64,000 nt of DNA from Tetragonia tetragonoides (GCA_038025085.1 CM076144.1:868001-932000), one strand, 5' to 3'. Numbered from the stretch's first letter, positions 38,353 through 50,079 are shown. Notes: a model not told the origin generated them from the sequence alone. Numbers and translations are program-made.

Positions 38353-39154
38353 ATGGAGCGATCCATGCGTGTGTTTTCGGGTTTACTCATTTTGTTGCTG
38401 TTATTCATAGCCACGGGTATCTCTCTTCACTAATCCATTCGTTCCCTTTGATAATGTTGTCGATCTCTAATATGCAATGTTTGTTCACATTGCTAGCACA
38501 TACGAATGTGACACATACATACACTTTGACCTATTGTACTCCGTACTTGTTTCTCACTAATTTATTAAGATCGATGATATATAGTTCTTTTTATTTCGTT
38601 ATAAGTACTTTTCGCATTTATCCATTACATTTATCTTGAAAGTGTTGATGTCGATGGTACGTCTAAGACGTGAATTATACGCATTTATTAAAAAAAAAAA
38701 AGCAAAACATGCTAGGCGTCAATTATAGGGGTTACACTATGCTTAATTTAACATGAACGTTATTCTGATTTAATAATGTTTTTCATTTTTATTTGTATGT
38801 ATAAACAGAGGTGGAGCCAAAGGTTGCAGATGCAAGAACATGTGAGACAAAAAGTCACAAGTTCAAGGGTTTATGTTTGAGGAAGAACAATTGCGCTGCA
38901 GTCTGCCAACTTGAAGGATTCCATGGAGGCAATTCAGCGGCGGAGTCAGAAATTTGTTTAAGTGGAGTCAATCTCTTATAACATATAGGAAAAATCGTAA
39001 ATATTGTATAAAAAAACTTATTTTATAAAGGAATTTTACAAAAAAAAAAATCACCAAGTGGGTTCAATGAAATCCATGCATCAAAGCATGGATCCGCCAC
39101 TGAGGCAAATGTCGAGGCTTCCGTCGTCGTTGCTTCTGCACTAAACACTGCTAA
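38353..39154 (+). pseudogene. Plant defensin gene interrupted by a hAT-like MITE
   Basis: Exon 1 (38353-38416) encodes a signal peptide (MERSMRVFSGLLILLLLFIAT). Exon 2 starts at 38809 after an AG acceptor and gives the pro-region end and the start of a defensin: [13 protein letters not shown], then three more cysteines up to GFHGG. At the position just before the fifth cysteine the ORF runs into a 168-bp insertion (38935-39102) and stops after about 18 foreign codons. The remaining exon, carrying the last four cysteines (CRGFRRRCFC ... HC) and stop, lies beyond it at 39108-39154. Exon layout and phase equal those of the intact paralogue at 41602. As it stands it encodes a truncated peptide unless the insert is spliced out, for which I see no good sites. 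Confidence 0.88.
38935..39102. mobile_element. 168-bp hAT-like MITE inside defensin exon 2
   Basis: Ends are inverted: CAGCGGCGGAGTCAG on the left and, read inward from the right, CAGTGGCGGATCCATG. Flanks are 8-bp duplications, AGGCAATT (38927-38934) and AGGCAAAT (39103-39110), 7 of 8 matching, as for hAT elements. The interior is AT-rich with no ORF. Confidence 0.88.
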
Positions 39155-41601
39155 ATTTATTATATATTTTGAAATGGAGCTTTCTTAATCTTTCGTATTG
39201 ATTTTAGTACTTGTTAATTTCCTCCCAATGAAGATATTTTTGGAATCAAGATGTGTATTATGTCCTTCAAGTATACTTGAAAAACAAGAACAACACTGAT
39301 CATGACAAATGCCTGTGTGATTTACTTTTACCACTTGCCAAGCTCTATAAAGACTATAACAGTGATCGTAAAAGTGGCGAAGCATACTACTCCAAGTACT
39401 AGCATAGTTGATATTTGATAATGAACATGAATCAAAACCGTACCCGAACAGGGTAGTCTAAAGGTTCCAACACGTACCTTTCACGGATCAATTAAATTGC
39501 AGGACTAAACAATCAAATTTTAAAACAAGACATAGAGGAAAATCTACCAAAACAAATTTTAACAAAAAGCAATCTATAATAATCCCTTGTTATGTTATGC
39601 CTTATATTTGTTTATACAAGTAACCAACCGCATATTCTACGAGATCCTGACCTGGACTAATAATTAAAATTGAGGCTCTGGGTATATTAGGTTATAAATT
39701 TAAATCCCGCTCACCCATGGTATGTAAACTTATTATACTTATAATCTTGTGATTCTGATCCAACCACTAAAAAGCCGAAAAGTAGGGAGGAGTAATTAAG
39801 AAACCAAAACACATGTAATTCCTGCTTTCGACGAGTTCCTTGCTTTTTCTCGAAAGGGTTTAATTAATTAGTCCAATATGGCCTACGTACGTCGCCATAT
39901 CATATCATAGAAAAAGAGGTGCTTCAATGTACAAATAATAGACATCACATCATGATTCATGAACCATATAGAAAGTAGAATTTACTACTCTTAAAGAGAA
40001 GGATAATGATACTCATATGCTCAATATATATTACACTCTTTTTTTTTTATGTGAAAGGAGTGACTAATTTGCCCATACTCTATGCGATGTCAGGAATAGT
40101 TGTAATAGAATAAAAATAAGAAGACGAGAGAGATAGACACATAAAAAAGAGTATAATATATATTGTGTTAAGAGAAAGACTTTCATAAATCATAATCAGG
40201 ACGATAAGCAAAGGAGCCCACACGGTATCTTGCTTTTTTCATTTGAAGATATGAGGATATGTCGTCCCTTGTTTTGTTTTATTCTCACGTGAAAATCAGC
40301 ATGTGGCCGCGGCAAGCAGAACCTACTAGCTACTTCACTAAACCCTATACTAGGTAAAGCCAGCCACCTTAATTAATTATTCCAAATCAAACGTTTCATA
40401 TTCAACTTAAGCATATAGTAATTGAAGAGATAAGGATGATGAATTTAGAGGATTATTATACCAATATTAACTAGATTGATTTGTGTGCGAAGGTTAAAAA
40501 TTGTACCACGCACGTACATATCATTTTCATCAAATTTTGCTCTCGTATCTTATTTTCTTTAGCTAAAAGACAAGATTTTAGACTTACCACGTGTTTAGCC
40601 GAATTTGTAATTAACTTGTGGTTTGGTCTTACAAACTACTCATTCCGCCACCTCCTCGCCCCCAATTTTAATTAACTTCTAAGTAATTTAAAACACTCTA
40701 TACAGGAGACCGAAAAACAGAAGTAAGTATCAAATTATACGTTATGCTTTTGGGTCTCTACGATCAATATACCAATATAAATACTTAAAGAATAAAGATA
40801 ACACAGTAAATTATATATTTATTGGTGCGAACTGTAAATTAATATGGAGTATAAACTAGAATATTTATGAAAAAACAGAAAATGGCTTATTTTGAAATGC
40901 CGACACCACATGAGATTTTTAAATCTAAAAAGAAAAAAGGAAAACAAATAATAGAGTTGAAGGAAGGGGAGATAGTGGATGGTTACCTTGTGCAGTAAGG
41001 CCCTAGTCTATTCAATGGAATAGTGCGGCCGGGACAGTGAGGAATGGAAAGGAGCGATACGGATAGTGAAAGAAAATGTGAGATCAGACAAAAGAAAGTA
41101 TAGAATACAAAATAGAACGGTATGCAATGGAATGTAACATGGAAACAACGAGAATGACAGGGCTTAAGAGAAAAGGCAAGTAGCTAGGCAAGTAGGAATA
41201 TGAAATTATGAGAGAGATCAATGTGAACATTGATGAGCTTACAATACATAGCAACCAACGCAAAAGAGGAAAGCTTTTATAATGCTGTCTGAATGGGTTG
41301 GTCGACAGATGCTTGCTTTTTCAATTCATATGGATTGTCTATACTACTTTTAATTCTCTCGATCATTCAATAAAGGTGGAATAATATATTTAATTTCTTC
41401 CATTAAACAATGCTTGAAATCATGACTAAAACGAAACTTAATTAGATTTAAAAAAAAACAAAAAATAAAAAAAAAAAACAGTAGCAACAATCTACTATTT
41501 AAAGACCAGCTTGGTAGTCACTACTCACTAAGCCAGTGTGCAACAACATCATCTATACATTCTTCTCTAAAAAGTCCAACTTCTGGTAGCTGAGAAAGAA
41601 A
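39155..41601. other. Intergenic region between defensins
   Basis: No gene is seen. Segment about 40760-41340 has a second, insertion-split copy at 47.37-50.6 kb, and a Tourist-like MITE lies at 41000-41172. TATTTAAAG at 41499-41507 is a plausible TATA region about 100 bp before the defensin ATG at 41602. Confidence 0.5.
41000..41172. mobile_element. Tourist-like MITE (GGCCCTG family)
   Basis: Terminal GGCCCTAGTC and GACAGGGCTT are near-inverted repeats, and TAA occurs at both flanks, as for PIF/Harbinger MITEs. An inverted relative (about 43345-43535) shares the GGAATG- and CGGAAC-rich body, and a poorer one lies near 52215-52400. Confidence 0.6.
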
Positions 41602-42420
41602 ATGGAGCGTTCCACTCGTGTGTTTTCTGCTCTTCTTCTTGTCCTTCTGCTTGTCATCTCCACAGGTTTCATTTCCCTCTCTTAAACATTCCCCTAATTT
41701 CCACTGCTATTAAGTAACTTTTGATAAAAATCATCAATTCCCCTGCTTTTCTTAAAGTATTGCTTTTCTTACCCTTATTTGTGTTGGTGTTGTCCCAGAC
41801 CCCGCCCTCGGTGGGACATTTACTGGGGTGAAATTGAGTGATTATTACATGGTTTCATGTAAAAATAATAATAAAATAAATCAAATTCATCTAATAATAA
41901 CACCATGTCCACTCTACTCCTATATATCACTTGACCATACTGATGTTTTATGTGAATTACAAGGGAATAAATGGTAACCTGTTAAGCTAAATAAAATAAG
42001 ATTGGATCTAAATGACAAAATCTCATGTAATATATACACTAATCACAGTGAAATTTGTCTCCATTCTTTACATTTTTTTTTTTTTTTGAGGTTACATGGG
42101 TTGGTTATATATGATTCAAGACCGTCTCAAACAAGTTTTTGTGTTCAATTAATTTCACTAAAACAAAATTGATTCAATTAATTCCACTCAAAAAAATAAA
42201 ATTAATTCAATTAATTCTTTCGTTATATCTCAACCAAATTACTTGAATGTACATATATATAGAGGTTGCAGAGGCAAGAACATGCGAATCGGCAAGCCAC
42301 AAGTTCAAGGGAACATGTGTGAGCAAGAGCAACTGTGCTAATGTTTGCAAAACTGAAGGCTTTCCTGCTGGCCATTGCCGCGGTCTCCGTCGCCGATGCT
42401 TCTGTGTTAAGCATTGCTAA
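41602..42420 (+). CDS. Plant defensin (gamma-thionin), intact, 73 aa
   Basis: Exon 1 is 41602-41665 and exon 2 is 42263-42420; the intron splits a Glu codon, as usual for plant defensins near the end of the signal peptide. The precursor has a ~27-residue signal/pro region ([12 protein letters not shown] core) and a mature peptide of about 47 residues beginning [12 protein letters not shown]. All eight cysteines are present in the CSalpha-beta pattern, including G-x-C and C-F-C and the C-terminal Cys. The Arg-rich loop GLRRRC before the sixth cysteine makes it strongly cationic. Such peptides are secreted and usually antifungal; the target cannot be told from the sequence. The intron contains a short RTE-tail relic. 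The flanking paralogues at 38353 and 43574 are broken. Confidence 0.95.
41796..41832 (+). mobile_element. RTE 3'-tail relic in defensin intron
   Basis: A short match to the conserved RTE tail (CAGACCCCGCCCTCGGTGGG, ACATTTACTGGG), the same family as the copies at 19.8, 36.07 and 47.4 kb. No certain target duplication. Confidence 0.6.
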
Positions 42421-42695
42421 TTAAGGGCGACATTTTGATCGATCAACCTAGCACTCTACTTGTTAATTTCATATTATGATCAAGTACCGGCCTTTTAATT
42501 TGTCAGTGTTGAATGTTAACGTTGTCGATCCCTCAGGATAACATACATGTAGTCATGTACTATGTATTTGTGTCTCGTTTGTATGTTCATCTTCTTGTTC
42601 GCTTATAATCAAAGGATTCTGAATGAAGGTTTGATTGTCAGTTTGCTACGGAAATTCTGTCTTCATGTTTCAATGAAATTGGACACCTACCTTAT

Positions 42696-42780
42696 GTGTT
42701 TGGGATATAATGGTTTTTAAGGCACGAGCACGATCTTTTTGTGTTTGGGATATAATGGTTTTTAAGGCACGAGCACGATC
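42696..42780. repeat. 45-bp tandem duplication
   Basis: The unit starting GTGTTTGGGATATAATGG and ending GAGCACGATC is present twice in direct tandem (42696-42740 and 42741 onward), separated only by a short T run. Confidence 0.9.
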
Positions 42781-43344
42781 TGGGCCAGTGTTTGAGATCT
42801 CTTTTTAATAAGACTTATTCCACAACTTGTTCATATATAAGATACAAAATCAGAATTCTACATGTACAAATTACAATCCATGTAGAAAATAAACCACCAA
42901 AAGATCTAAAAACATACCTAATGCTGCTTTCCGATAGATGATTAATTAGGATCCTTGATATTATGGTAATAGAACACCAATGACTGAAATATCTCCCCTT
43001 TGAATCCTATATACCCCATTTTTTGTACCGCGTCGAATATTTCAATATGTGATATATATATAGCTCCACACTTTAACACTGATAAACATTCTTTTGAAAA
43101 GACGTATCAAAACAACTTATAGTTCTTTAATTGACATACGTCCTTCTTAAAACGAAGAGGGCGTATTAATTGGTATGAAGGAAGTTGTACTTTTAATTGA
43201 TTATAATAGTTCTTGACATATTTATGATCTGAAATTCAATCCCTAACATCTTTGATTCAGACTATATTTTTACATGAGTGTTGCTTACAAACCACAAATC
43301 TAAAGTAAAATGTTAGGATTCTTTCAAAAAAGGAAAAAAAAGGA

Positions 43345-43535
43345 AGAGTAACGAAATCTTAGTCCCTGTTCTTTTCGTCGTTTTCATGTTGCATTCTGTT
43401 CCGTTCTGTTCCGCATTCTGTACATCATTTTGTCTTACATTTTTTTGAATTATCCGCGCCATTCCGTTCCGTTTCAATCCGTTACGTTCCTCACCGTCCC
43501 GCACCATTCCGTTGAAGATAACAGGGCCTAAATGC
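43345..43535. mobile_element. Tourist-like MITE relative, inverted
   Basis: It runs from CCCTGTTCTTTTCG to ACAGGGCC with internal CCGTTCCG repeats, and is the reverse-oriented relative of the 41000-41172 element. It sits immediately 5' of the third defensin relic. Confidence 0.55.
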
Positions 43536-43573
43536 TTGAATGTGTTGACTGTTGAGCTACTTTGGCATAGTAG

Positions 43574-43633
43574 CTTTCCTGCTGGCCACTGCCGTGGTTT
43601 ACGTCGTCGATGCTTCTGTGTCAAGAATTGGTA
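43574..43633 (+). pseudogene. Defensin 3'-end relic
   Basis: Sixty bases encode the last part of a defensin ([18 protein letters not shown]), nearly identical to the intact gene's C-terminus, but the final cysteine codon is TGG (Trp) before the stop. Upstream exon sequence is absent, replaced by MITE sequence. Confidence 0.85.
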
Positions 43634-44755
43634 AGGCCTTTTTCTGTGTGAAGAATTCTTGTTCTTGTTCATGAGAATTACATGTATCATGATGTCTTGT
43701 CTTATGGAGGACTTTTGCCTTCTTCATCTCATCCCTCTTATAAGATCTTTGTACTAGATCATCCTGTACTCTTATAGTTACAGGATTCTACTATTGAGCT
43801 AATGCTAGACCCTCTTCTTAAAGACTACTATATGAGGATCACTTTTTTTGGTAACATATCTCCGTATGAGGATCACGTTAAATAAAGATCCTCGTAACTT
43901 AATTCATATTCTACAAAACCAGATAGAAAATCGACCACCAAAGGATTGCCAAAACATTACAAATAAATAATATAGGTATGCACGTGCTTACACAGTCCAA
44001 AAAGAAGAAAAAAATAATTGAATTTTGCTTTGTTAAAAATTAAGTTTATTTAATAACCTAACAATAAACATTGTTTTAAGAAAATTGCAAACAAGTATGT
44101 TTACTTCACTTGTTTTCTAGAAAAAAATTCTAAGAAAACACGGTGGAGTAGAGAATGTCTTCCATTTTCCAAATTTTCAATTTTTTTCAATGAAAACGAA
44201 TTCCCTTGTTTTTCAATTTTACAAAGGATTTGGGAAAACATCAATTTGATGTTTTCTGGTTTTCCTTCCCTATTTTCCCAAGTTTGATAACACCCTCCTC
44301 ACAAGCCACAAGCCACACCCTTCCCCACCCCAACCTCCACCAAGCTTACCCAATTATGACCTCCAGCCACAGGAGACCATAGCCCAATGAACGACAACAG
44401 CCAGATAAACGCCCCCGGAAATTCGCCTACCGTCGACAATCACTTTGGTGGTGCCCCTGCATCTCTAACATTCACTTATGTTATAGATCTACAACTTTTC
44501 TCTCTCCTCATCCTCCACCTCAAATTCACTCAAACCCATCTTTTGAAGAATTATTGCTCCAATTACAACCAAGTGGGTTGTGCGGTGGTGGTGCAGTGGT
44601 GGGTTGTGCGGTGGTGGTGCAGTGGTGCTTGCCGAAACGATCTGGGGAGGAGAGACTGGTGTTGAGTCATTGAGGGTGGCAGAGGAAAGAGAGAGAAAAA
44701 TGGATGAGTGAAACATGTTCTTCACTTGTTTTCTACCACTAGAAAATAAATTCAA

Positions 44756-46434
44756 GGGGAATTTCAATTTGTACCCTTTTACTATTGACTTGTCCAACTG
44801 GTGTTCCTAACACAGAAAGAAGTCCGGTCTGTGCTTTTTTTATTTCAAAACGTATATTCTGTGTCCTTATTTATTGTTTTCCGTTTAAGTAAATTTTATT
44901 TCTCCATTTTACCCTTAATGAAATGCAGATAGAAGGTCATTAAACGACACCACAACTCCTCTCAGTCTCTCTCTTCACTCTCTCTCCTCTCACCACTCTC
45001 TCTCCTCTTACCGCTCTCTTGCCGGCGTTAATGGCGGTCAGATCGCTGGCCAACTCACCCACTTAGGCGTTAATTTCTTTCATCTCACTCTCTCTCCTCA
45101 CATTCTTTCTCCTCTAGGCTTCCCCTCTCCCCGTCCGCCATTGCCGGCGATACCCCGCTCCCCGTCATACAAGTCACTTGAGCTGTGAGAAATTCACATT
45201 CATCCTCTTTATATAAAGGGTGTGTAACATTATCATAAACCCATTTTCCTGTAAAAAGATCACAACCTTCTGGTGGCAATTCAATTGTCTCATCTTCATC
45301 ATCATCATCATCATCATTTTCTCTCTCATCAGTTTCTTTCCCCTTATCTGACACCATCTTGACGTCATCATCCCCTGTTTCTTGCTCTGTTTTTTCTTTT
45401 TTCTTTTCAGTTTCTTCTTTCTTGATCACTTTCTCATCTGGGTTTTCACTTTTCTGAACTGGGTTTTCAGTTTTCTGAACTGAGTTTTCATCATTTCGAA
45501 CTGGATTTTCCACAATCAAAGGATTTTCCTGGATTTCTTGGGCTTTTTGGCGAGAAAATGGGAATTCAGCAATGGATTTTACATCTTCATTGTACATGAA
45601 AAATGCAAACAACAAAATGGAAAACACAACAACAAAAACTGAGAGATTGCTGTTGTTCTTCTTTTGTTTCATTGTATCAGAAGAAATAAGTGGAATTTTA
45701 CGGCGCATGAAATTGAATTGGAATTTACAGAATTTTTAGTGAGATTGAGAGAGGTTGGAAAGACAAAAGAAAACAGAGGAATTATAAAGAAACAGGGGAA
45801 AACAGAGAAGTTCAACATAAGTTGAAAAAGATTGGGACTTTTTTTGAGTTTTTTAATGAAAGAGAAAGTGTTTGGTGAGATGGGTTTGTCTTCAAGGAAA
45901 CAACTGGGACTGGTCTTGTGAGTTTTTTTTGTTGAAGGGAGATATGTCAATCTCAAGTGGGTTATGCTTATTTTACTCCATTGCTTAACTACTTTGCTTT
46001 GCTACACTGTCAAACAATGGAGAAAGAGGAGAGAGAAAATAGAGGAAATAATAGTGTGGGTTTAAAGCTTTCTTCTTCAATGACTGTTGGTACTTGCAGC
46101 AGAATTATTGTCACTGTCGATCTAGGCCACCAAATTGAGAGCAATCAAAAAAACAAAACAAAAAAAAAAAAAATTGTTTTTTTGGGGGAAAATTGAGCAA
46201 AAAATGGGGGGAAAAGAAGAGGGGCAATTTTGTCAGCATATTTTGCTCGAAAAAGACAAGGGACATGGACAGCATTAAATTCAGTAGCCATGTCATCACT
46301 TTGTAACGGAAAAGAAAAAATAAGGAGACGGAATGGATATTTTAAATGTAAACGGGTACGGACTGAACTTCTTTCTGTGTTAGGGGCACCAGTTGGACAA
46401 GTCAATAGTAAAAGGACACCAATTGAAATTCCCC
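44756..46434. mobile_element. Pack-MULE candidate (1679 bp) with captured TBL gene piece
   Basis: The ends are inverted repeats of at least about 80 bp (44756-44836 and 46354-46434), starting GGGGAATTTCAATT and continuing ACTATTGACTTGTCCAACTGG. A perfect 9-bp target duplication TAAATTCAA lies at 44747-44755 and 46435-46443; 9 bp is the Mutator superfamily hallmark. There is no transposase. The interior holds a minus-strand fragment of a TRICHOME BIREFRINGENCE-LIKE gene (45085-45708) with its 5' leader. Confidence 0.92.
45085..45708 (-). pseudogene. Captured 5' part of a TRICHOME BIREFRINGENCE-LIKE (TBL) gene
   Basis: The intact family encodes Golgi type II membrane O-acetyltransferases of cell-wall polysaccharides. 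The ORF starts MRRKIPLIS, has a transmembrane anchor (LSVFVVVFSILLFAFFMY), a long acidic Glu/Lys/Asp stem, then the start of the PMR5N/Cys-rich domain (CDLFTGKWVYDN ... ECEFLTAQVTC). After VTC the family sequence stops abruptly near 45165 and unrelated CT-rich sequence follows to the stop. The GDS and DxxH catalytic motifs are absent. The piece equals roughly one exon plus leader, as expected for Pack-MULE capture. It could still give a membrane-anchored stem peptide if transcribed. Confidence 0.88.
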
Positions 46435-46443
46435 TAAATTCAA

Positions 46444-47405
46444 AGAAAACAAATTTTAAGAAAACATAGGAAATAAAAAGGGAAAAATTTTCCGTTTAAG
46501 TAAACACGCCCCTTTTTCCGTTTCCTTTCCTTTTTTTCCCTAGCCCAGGCGAATAATTGTCTCCAACTTTCATCCAAAAATCATAGATGATTAATGTCAA
46601 AGTTGTATCGATTAAGGGGTGAAAGTTTGGATTTTGAATTGGATTATCACCTATTTAAATTCAATTTAAAAAACTTTGGACTCGAAATTTTGAGTCCAAA
46701 TTCAGTCCAAATTAATATTTTGATTTTTGAGTTCGAATCAAATTCGAATTGTTTTCCGTAATTCAATCTGATTCGAATAATCCAAATTTTTTCTGACTCC
46801 TTGCTTTTTTTACACAATGTCCATTAGTTAAAAAAAGTTCATCGATAAGATAATAATATAAATTAGAAGCCAATTACAAGTCTACAACATTTATTAAATT
46901 AAAAAAAATGCAAATTATGTAGTTTCAAAGGTGTTTCGTAATCTCCGCTTAGTGTACTTGGAGAAGATAGTTGTGTAAAGAGATAACAAGTGGACGAGTG
47001 GCTACTAAGGCATAACTTAAGTGAGTTGTCTGAAAGGATTTTTCTCTCTTAATTTATGTGTTGCCTTCAATCCCTTAGGTTTTAGTTTGTAGTTTTACTT
47101 TTTATTTTGGGCTAGTATCATTTTGGATTATATGTATTTTCATTTATTAATTTATATCTAATTTGGATTGGATTGGATTATTGGACTCCGAAAGGGTGAG
47201 TCCGAATCCTATCCGAAAAATCCAAAAAATATTTTTTTCGAGTCCAAATCCAATCCGAAATCCAAATAGTCCAATCCGAATTACCTAATTTGAATTAAAA
47301 TGGATTGGATTTTGGATTTAATCCGAATAAGTTTCACCCCTATAATATATTTGCGAAATTAGTAACAACGAGATTGATATACCAATATAAATACCTAATA
47401 AAAAG
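46444..47405. other. Intergenic AT-rich DNA
   Basis: No gene is seen. A TCCAAAT/ATTCGGATT-type repetitive patch occurs at 46660-46800 and 47160-47330 in roughly inverted orientation, suggesting an old element spanning about 46.6-47.34 kb. Confidence 0.35.
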
Positions 47406-48200
47406 AATTGAGGGATACTCTAGAAGCAAAGGGATTTAAACTGAGCAGAACAAAGACAGAGTACTTGGAGTGTAGCTTCTCAGGGGGTGAGGTTGCGTCT
47501 GACCCGGAGATAAGAATTGACACCGTAGTGGTACCGAGGAAGGAGAATTTCAAATATTTAGGGTCGATCATCCAAGGTAACGGAGAAATTGATGATGACG
47601 TTGCTCATCGCCTCAGAGCAGGGTGACCAAAATGGAGAAGTGCATCAGGTGTTCTTTGCGATAACAAGATACCACTCAAATTAAAAGGAAAGTTTTATCG
47701 CATGGCTATTAGGCCAGCTATGCTATATGGCGCTGAGTGTTGGCAAATTAGACATGCCCATGTTCAAAAGATGAGGGTGGCTGGGATGAGGATGCTTCGT
47801 TGGATGTGCAACCTAACTAGGATAGATAAGGTCAAGAACGAAGTGGTCTGTGACAAGGTTGGGGTGGCAGATATTGAGAGTAAGATGCGGGAAATGAGAC
47901 TTAGGTGGTTTGGTCATGTAGTGAGGAGACATCCAGACGCTCCGGTGAGGAGGTGCGAGAAGATTATGCTTAGGGACTGTAAGAGAAGAAGAGGGAGGCC
48001 TAAGAAGAGTTGGAGTGAGGTGATTAAGAATGATTTTACCCTTTTGGAGCTTATCGAGGATCTAGCCCTTAATAATAAACTTTGGCGTAGTAGGATTCAC
48101 ATAGATGATACTACATGAAGGGTGTAGATTTTTATTTATTTAGCTATTTATTTGTTGGTTTGTTTGTTCGTTATTATTTTATTTATTTATTTATCTTTTC

Positions 48201-48299
<99 letters not shown>

Positions 48300-48515
48300 C
48301 TTCTTATTGCATTCACTTGTTTTAATATCCACCTTTGCCTGTTTTCTACTGATTTCAAAAATCAAATTGTTTTTCGTGGGTCTTTCGAAAACAGCCTCTC
48401 TACTAGGCGACTAGTTAGGGGTAAGGCTGCGTACATCTGGACCTCCCCAGACCCCGCCCTCGGCGGGACATTTACTGGGTTGTTGTTGTTGTTGTTATTG
48501 TTGTTGTTGTACTTC
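47406..48515 (+). mobile_element. RTE-type LINE, 5'-truncated, with long (ATT)n and (TTG)n tail
   Basis: The C-terminal RT region reads from [14 protein letters not shown] to the end of the ORF near 48118, about 80% like the copy in MutS2 intron 4. An in-frame TGA at 47624-47626 replaces the Trp of the family (RAG[W]PKWRS). After the ORF come a (ATT)n of about 31 units (48201-48295), the family 3' tail (48385-48477) and a (TTG)n end (48478-48511). It inserted in the second copy of the defensin-upstream block, splitting it. Confidence 0.9.
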
Positions 48516-49165
48516 CTTAAACTAATATGGAAAGCAAACAACTTTGCAAAATTAGTGTTCAATTTTAACAAATTGGGTCCATCAAAGAGAGTGTTTATAG
48601 GGCTCATTTTAACAAATTTTGATCTCCCTCTCCCAAATTTTAATTTTGTCTTGTTTGAGGATGTTATAGGGGTGGCTTGACCATGCTCTGTGTCTAGCTA
48701 GTTTTGGAGGTTGCCCCTTTCTTGCAACCAAAAATATAAAGAGAGTGTTTATAAGATTAAGGAGATTCCAACCTAAAATCAATTGGCAATGAGTGGAGTA
48801 ACTCCTCTAATTATAAACCTCAAGACTCGGTTTCTTCACTAATGTGGAACTTCCCGCCTAACAATTAGTTACTCCATCCATCCCAATTTTATCTTTACAT
48901 TGAATTTTTCACGGTCTTTAAGACACTACTTTGACCATGAATATTTATGATTTCATAATAATAGAACTTATAATAAGGTGATATTTTGAAAATACTATTT
49001 AAAATGAATCTAGCAATACTATTTTAACATTGTAAAACTTTGTAAATTTTCACAAATAAGTTGTCAAATTTTACAAACTTTGACCTTAAAAAGTCTAATT
49101 TGAAGATAAACTTGGGACAAATGGAGTAGTAACGACACAGTAAACTAATATGGAGTAGGAAGTAT
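48516..49165. other. Intergenic DNA between RTE and SINE
   Basis: No gene is seen. The last part (from about 49122) resumes the sequence homologous to the 40.8-kb block. Confidence 0.4.
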
Positions 49166-49179
49166 AAAGCTAGGTTCTT

Positions 49180-49381
49180 AACCAAGACGGGTTGGTGTAG
49201 TGGTTCAACACTTCATCCCTTAAACAAGTGGTTGGGGGTTCGAACCCCAACTCTTGCGAATGGAAAAAATCCCTTGGCCAGCCTCCTACTACTTAGTGTG
49301 CTGACAATTGGGGCGAGAGGATTAGTCACTGTGATCGACGGTGGATACCTTGACAAAGACAAAAAAAAAAAAAAAAAAAAG
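49180..49381 (+). mobile_element. tRNA-derived SINE with 14-bp target-site duplication
   Basis: A box GGGTTGGTGTAGTGGTTC at about 49190, B box GGGTTCGAACCCC at about 49232, then a body related to the 36.75-kb SINE (CCTTGGCCAG ... GTCACTGTGATCGACGGTG) and a poly-A tail (49361-49380). Perfect AAAGCTAGGTTCTT copies flank it (49166-49179 and 49382-49395), showing a young insertion. Confidence 0.93.
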
Positions 49382-49501
49382 AAAGCTAGGTTCTTTATAT
49401 ATATATATGGAAAAATAAAAAAAAAAATGGCCCTGTTCTGAAATGGCGAGGCCACGTGAAATAAAAGAATTAGTGTGCCAAAAGCAAGTAGGATTAACAA
49501 A

Positions 49502-49833
49502 GGGTGTTACTAAATACCGCCCCCAAATTACTAGCTACTGCCCCCCCAATTTCCAATTTTACCCTCACCCCTTTTCCTCACTCACTCTCACTCATCCTCT
49601 CTTCCTCACTCACTCTCACTCATCCTCTCTTCCTCACTCACTCTCACTCATCCTCACCACCACACCATCACACCGGCAACCACCACCATTCACGGCACAA
49701 CCACCACCGGTAAATTGTTTTTTGCGCATTTTTTTTTCTCAGTCGTCTGAGATTTTCGACTCAAGGGTGAGTCGAAAATTTCAGACGACTGTGCAAAAAA
49801 AATATTATTATTATTATTTATTATTTATTATTG

Positions 49834-49865
<32 letters not shown>

Positions 49866-50040
49866 TATTGTTATTATTATTAATATTATTATTATTACTG
49901 ATTATTGTTTAATTAATTAAAAATGTGAACTAGCTCGACACCGATTTACCGGCTCCTCCCCTCTACCATTTCACATTTTTAATTAATTAAACAATAATCA
50001 GTAATAATAACAATAAATAATAATAATAATAATAACAATA

Positions 50041-50079
<39 letters not shown>

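Larger units (their letters stand above)
42421..44755. other. Intergenic region downstream of the intact defensin
   Basis: Contains the listed 45-bp duplication, MITE and defensin relic. A 24-bp GT-rich unit (GTGCGGTGGTGGTGCAGTGG) is repeated at about 44579-44628. The region 44040-44755 looks like an older TE into which the Pack-MULE inserted. Confidence 0.45.

Noticed and set aside
43313..43690. 125-aa minus-strand ORF rich in Asn/Gly/Arg
   Set aside because: It spans antisense of a MITE with CCGTTCCG repeats and of the defensin relic; composition reflects the repeat.
44489..44797. Pro/His-rich minus ORF
   Set aside because: Antisense of a GT-rich tandem repeat (44579-44628) and crossing the Pack-MULE border.
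48115..48414. Long open frames encoding poly-Ile on both strands
   Set aside because: Direct translation of the (ATT)n microsatellite; no gene.
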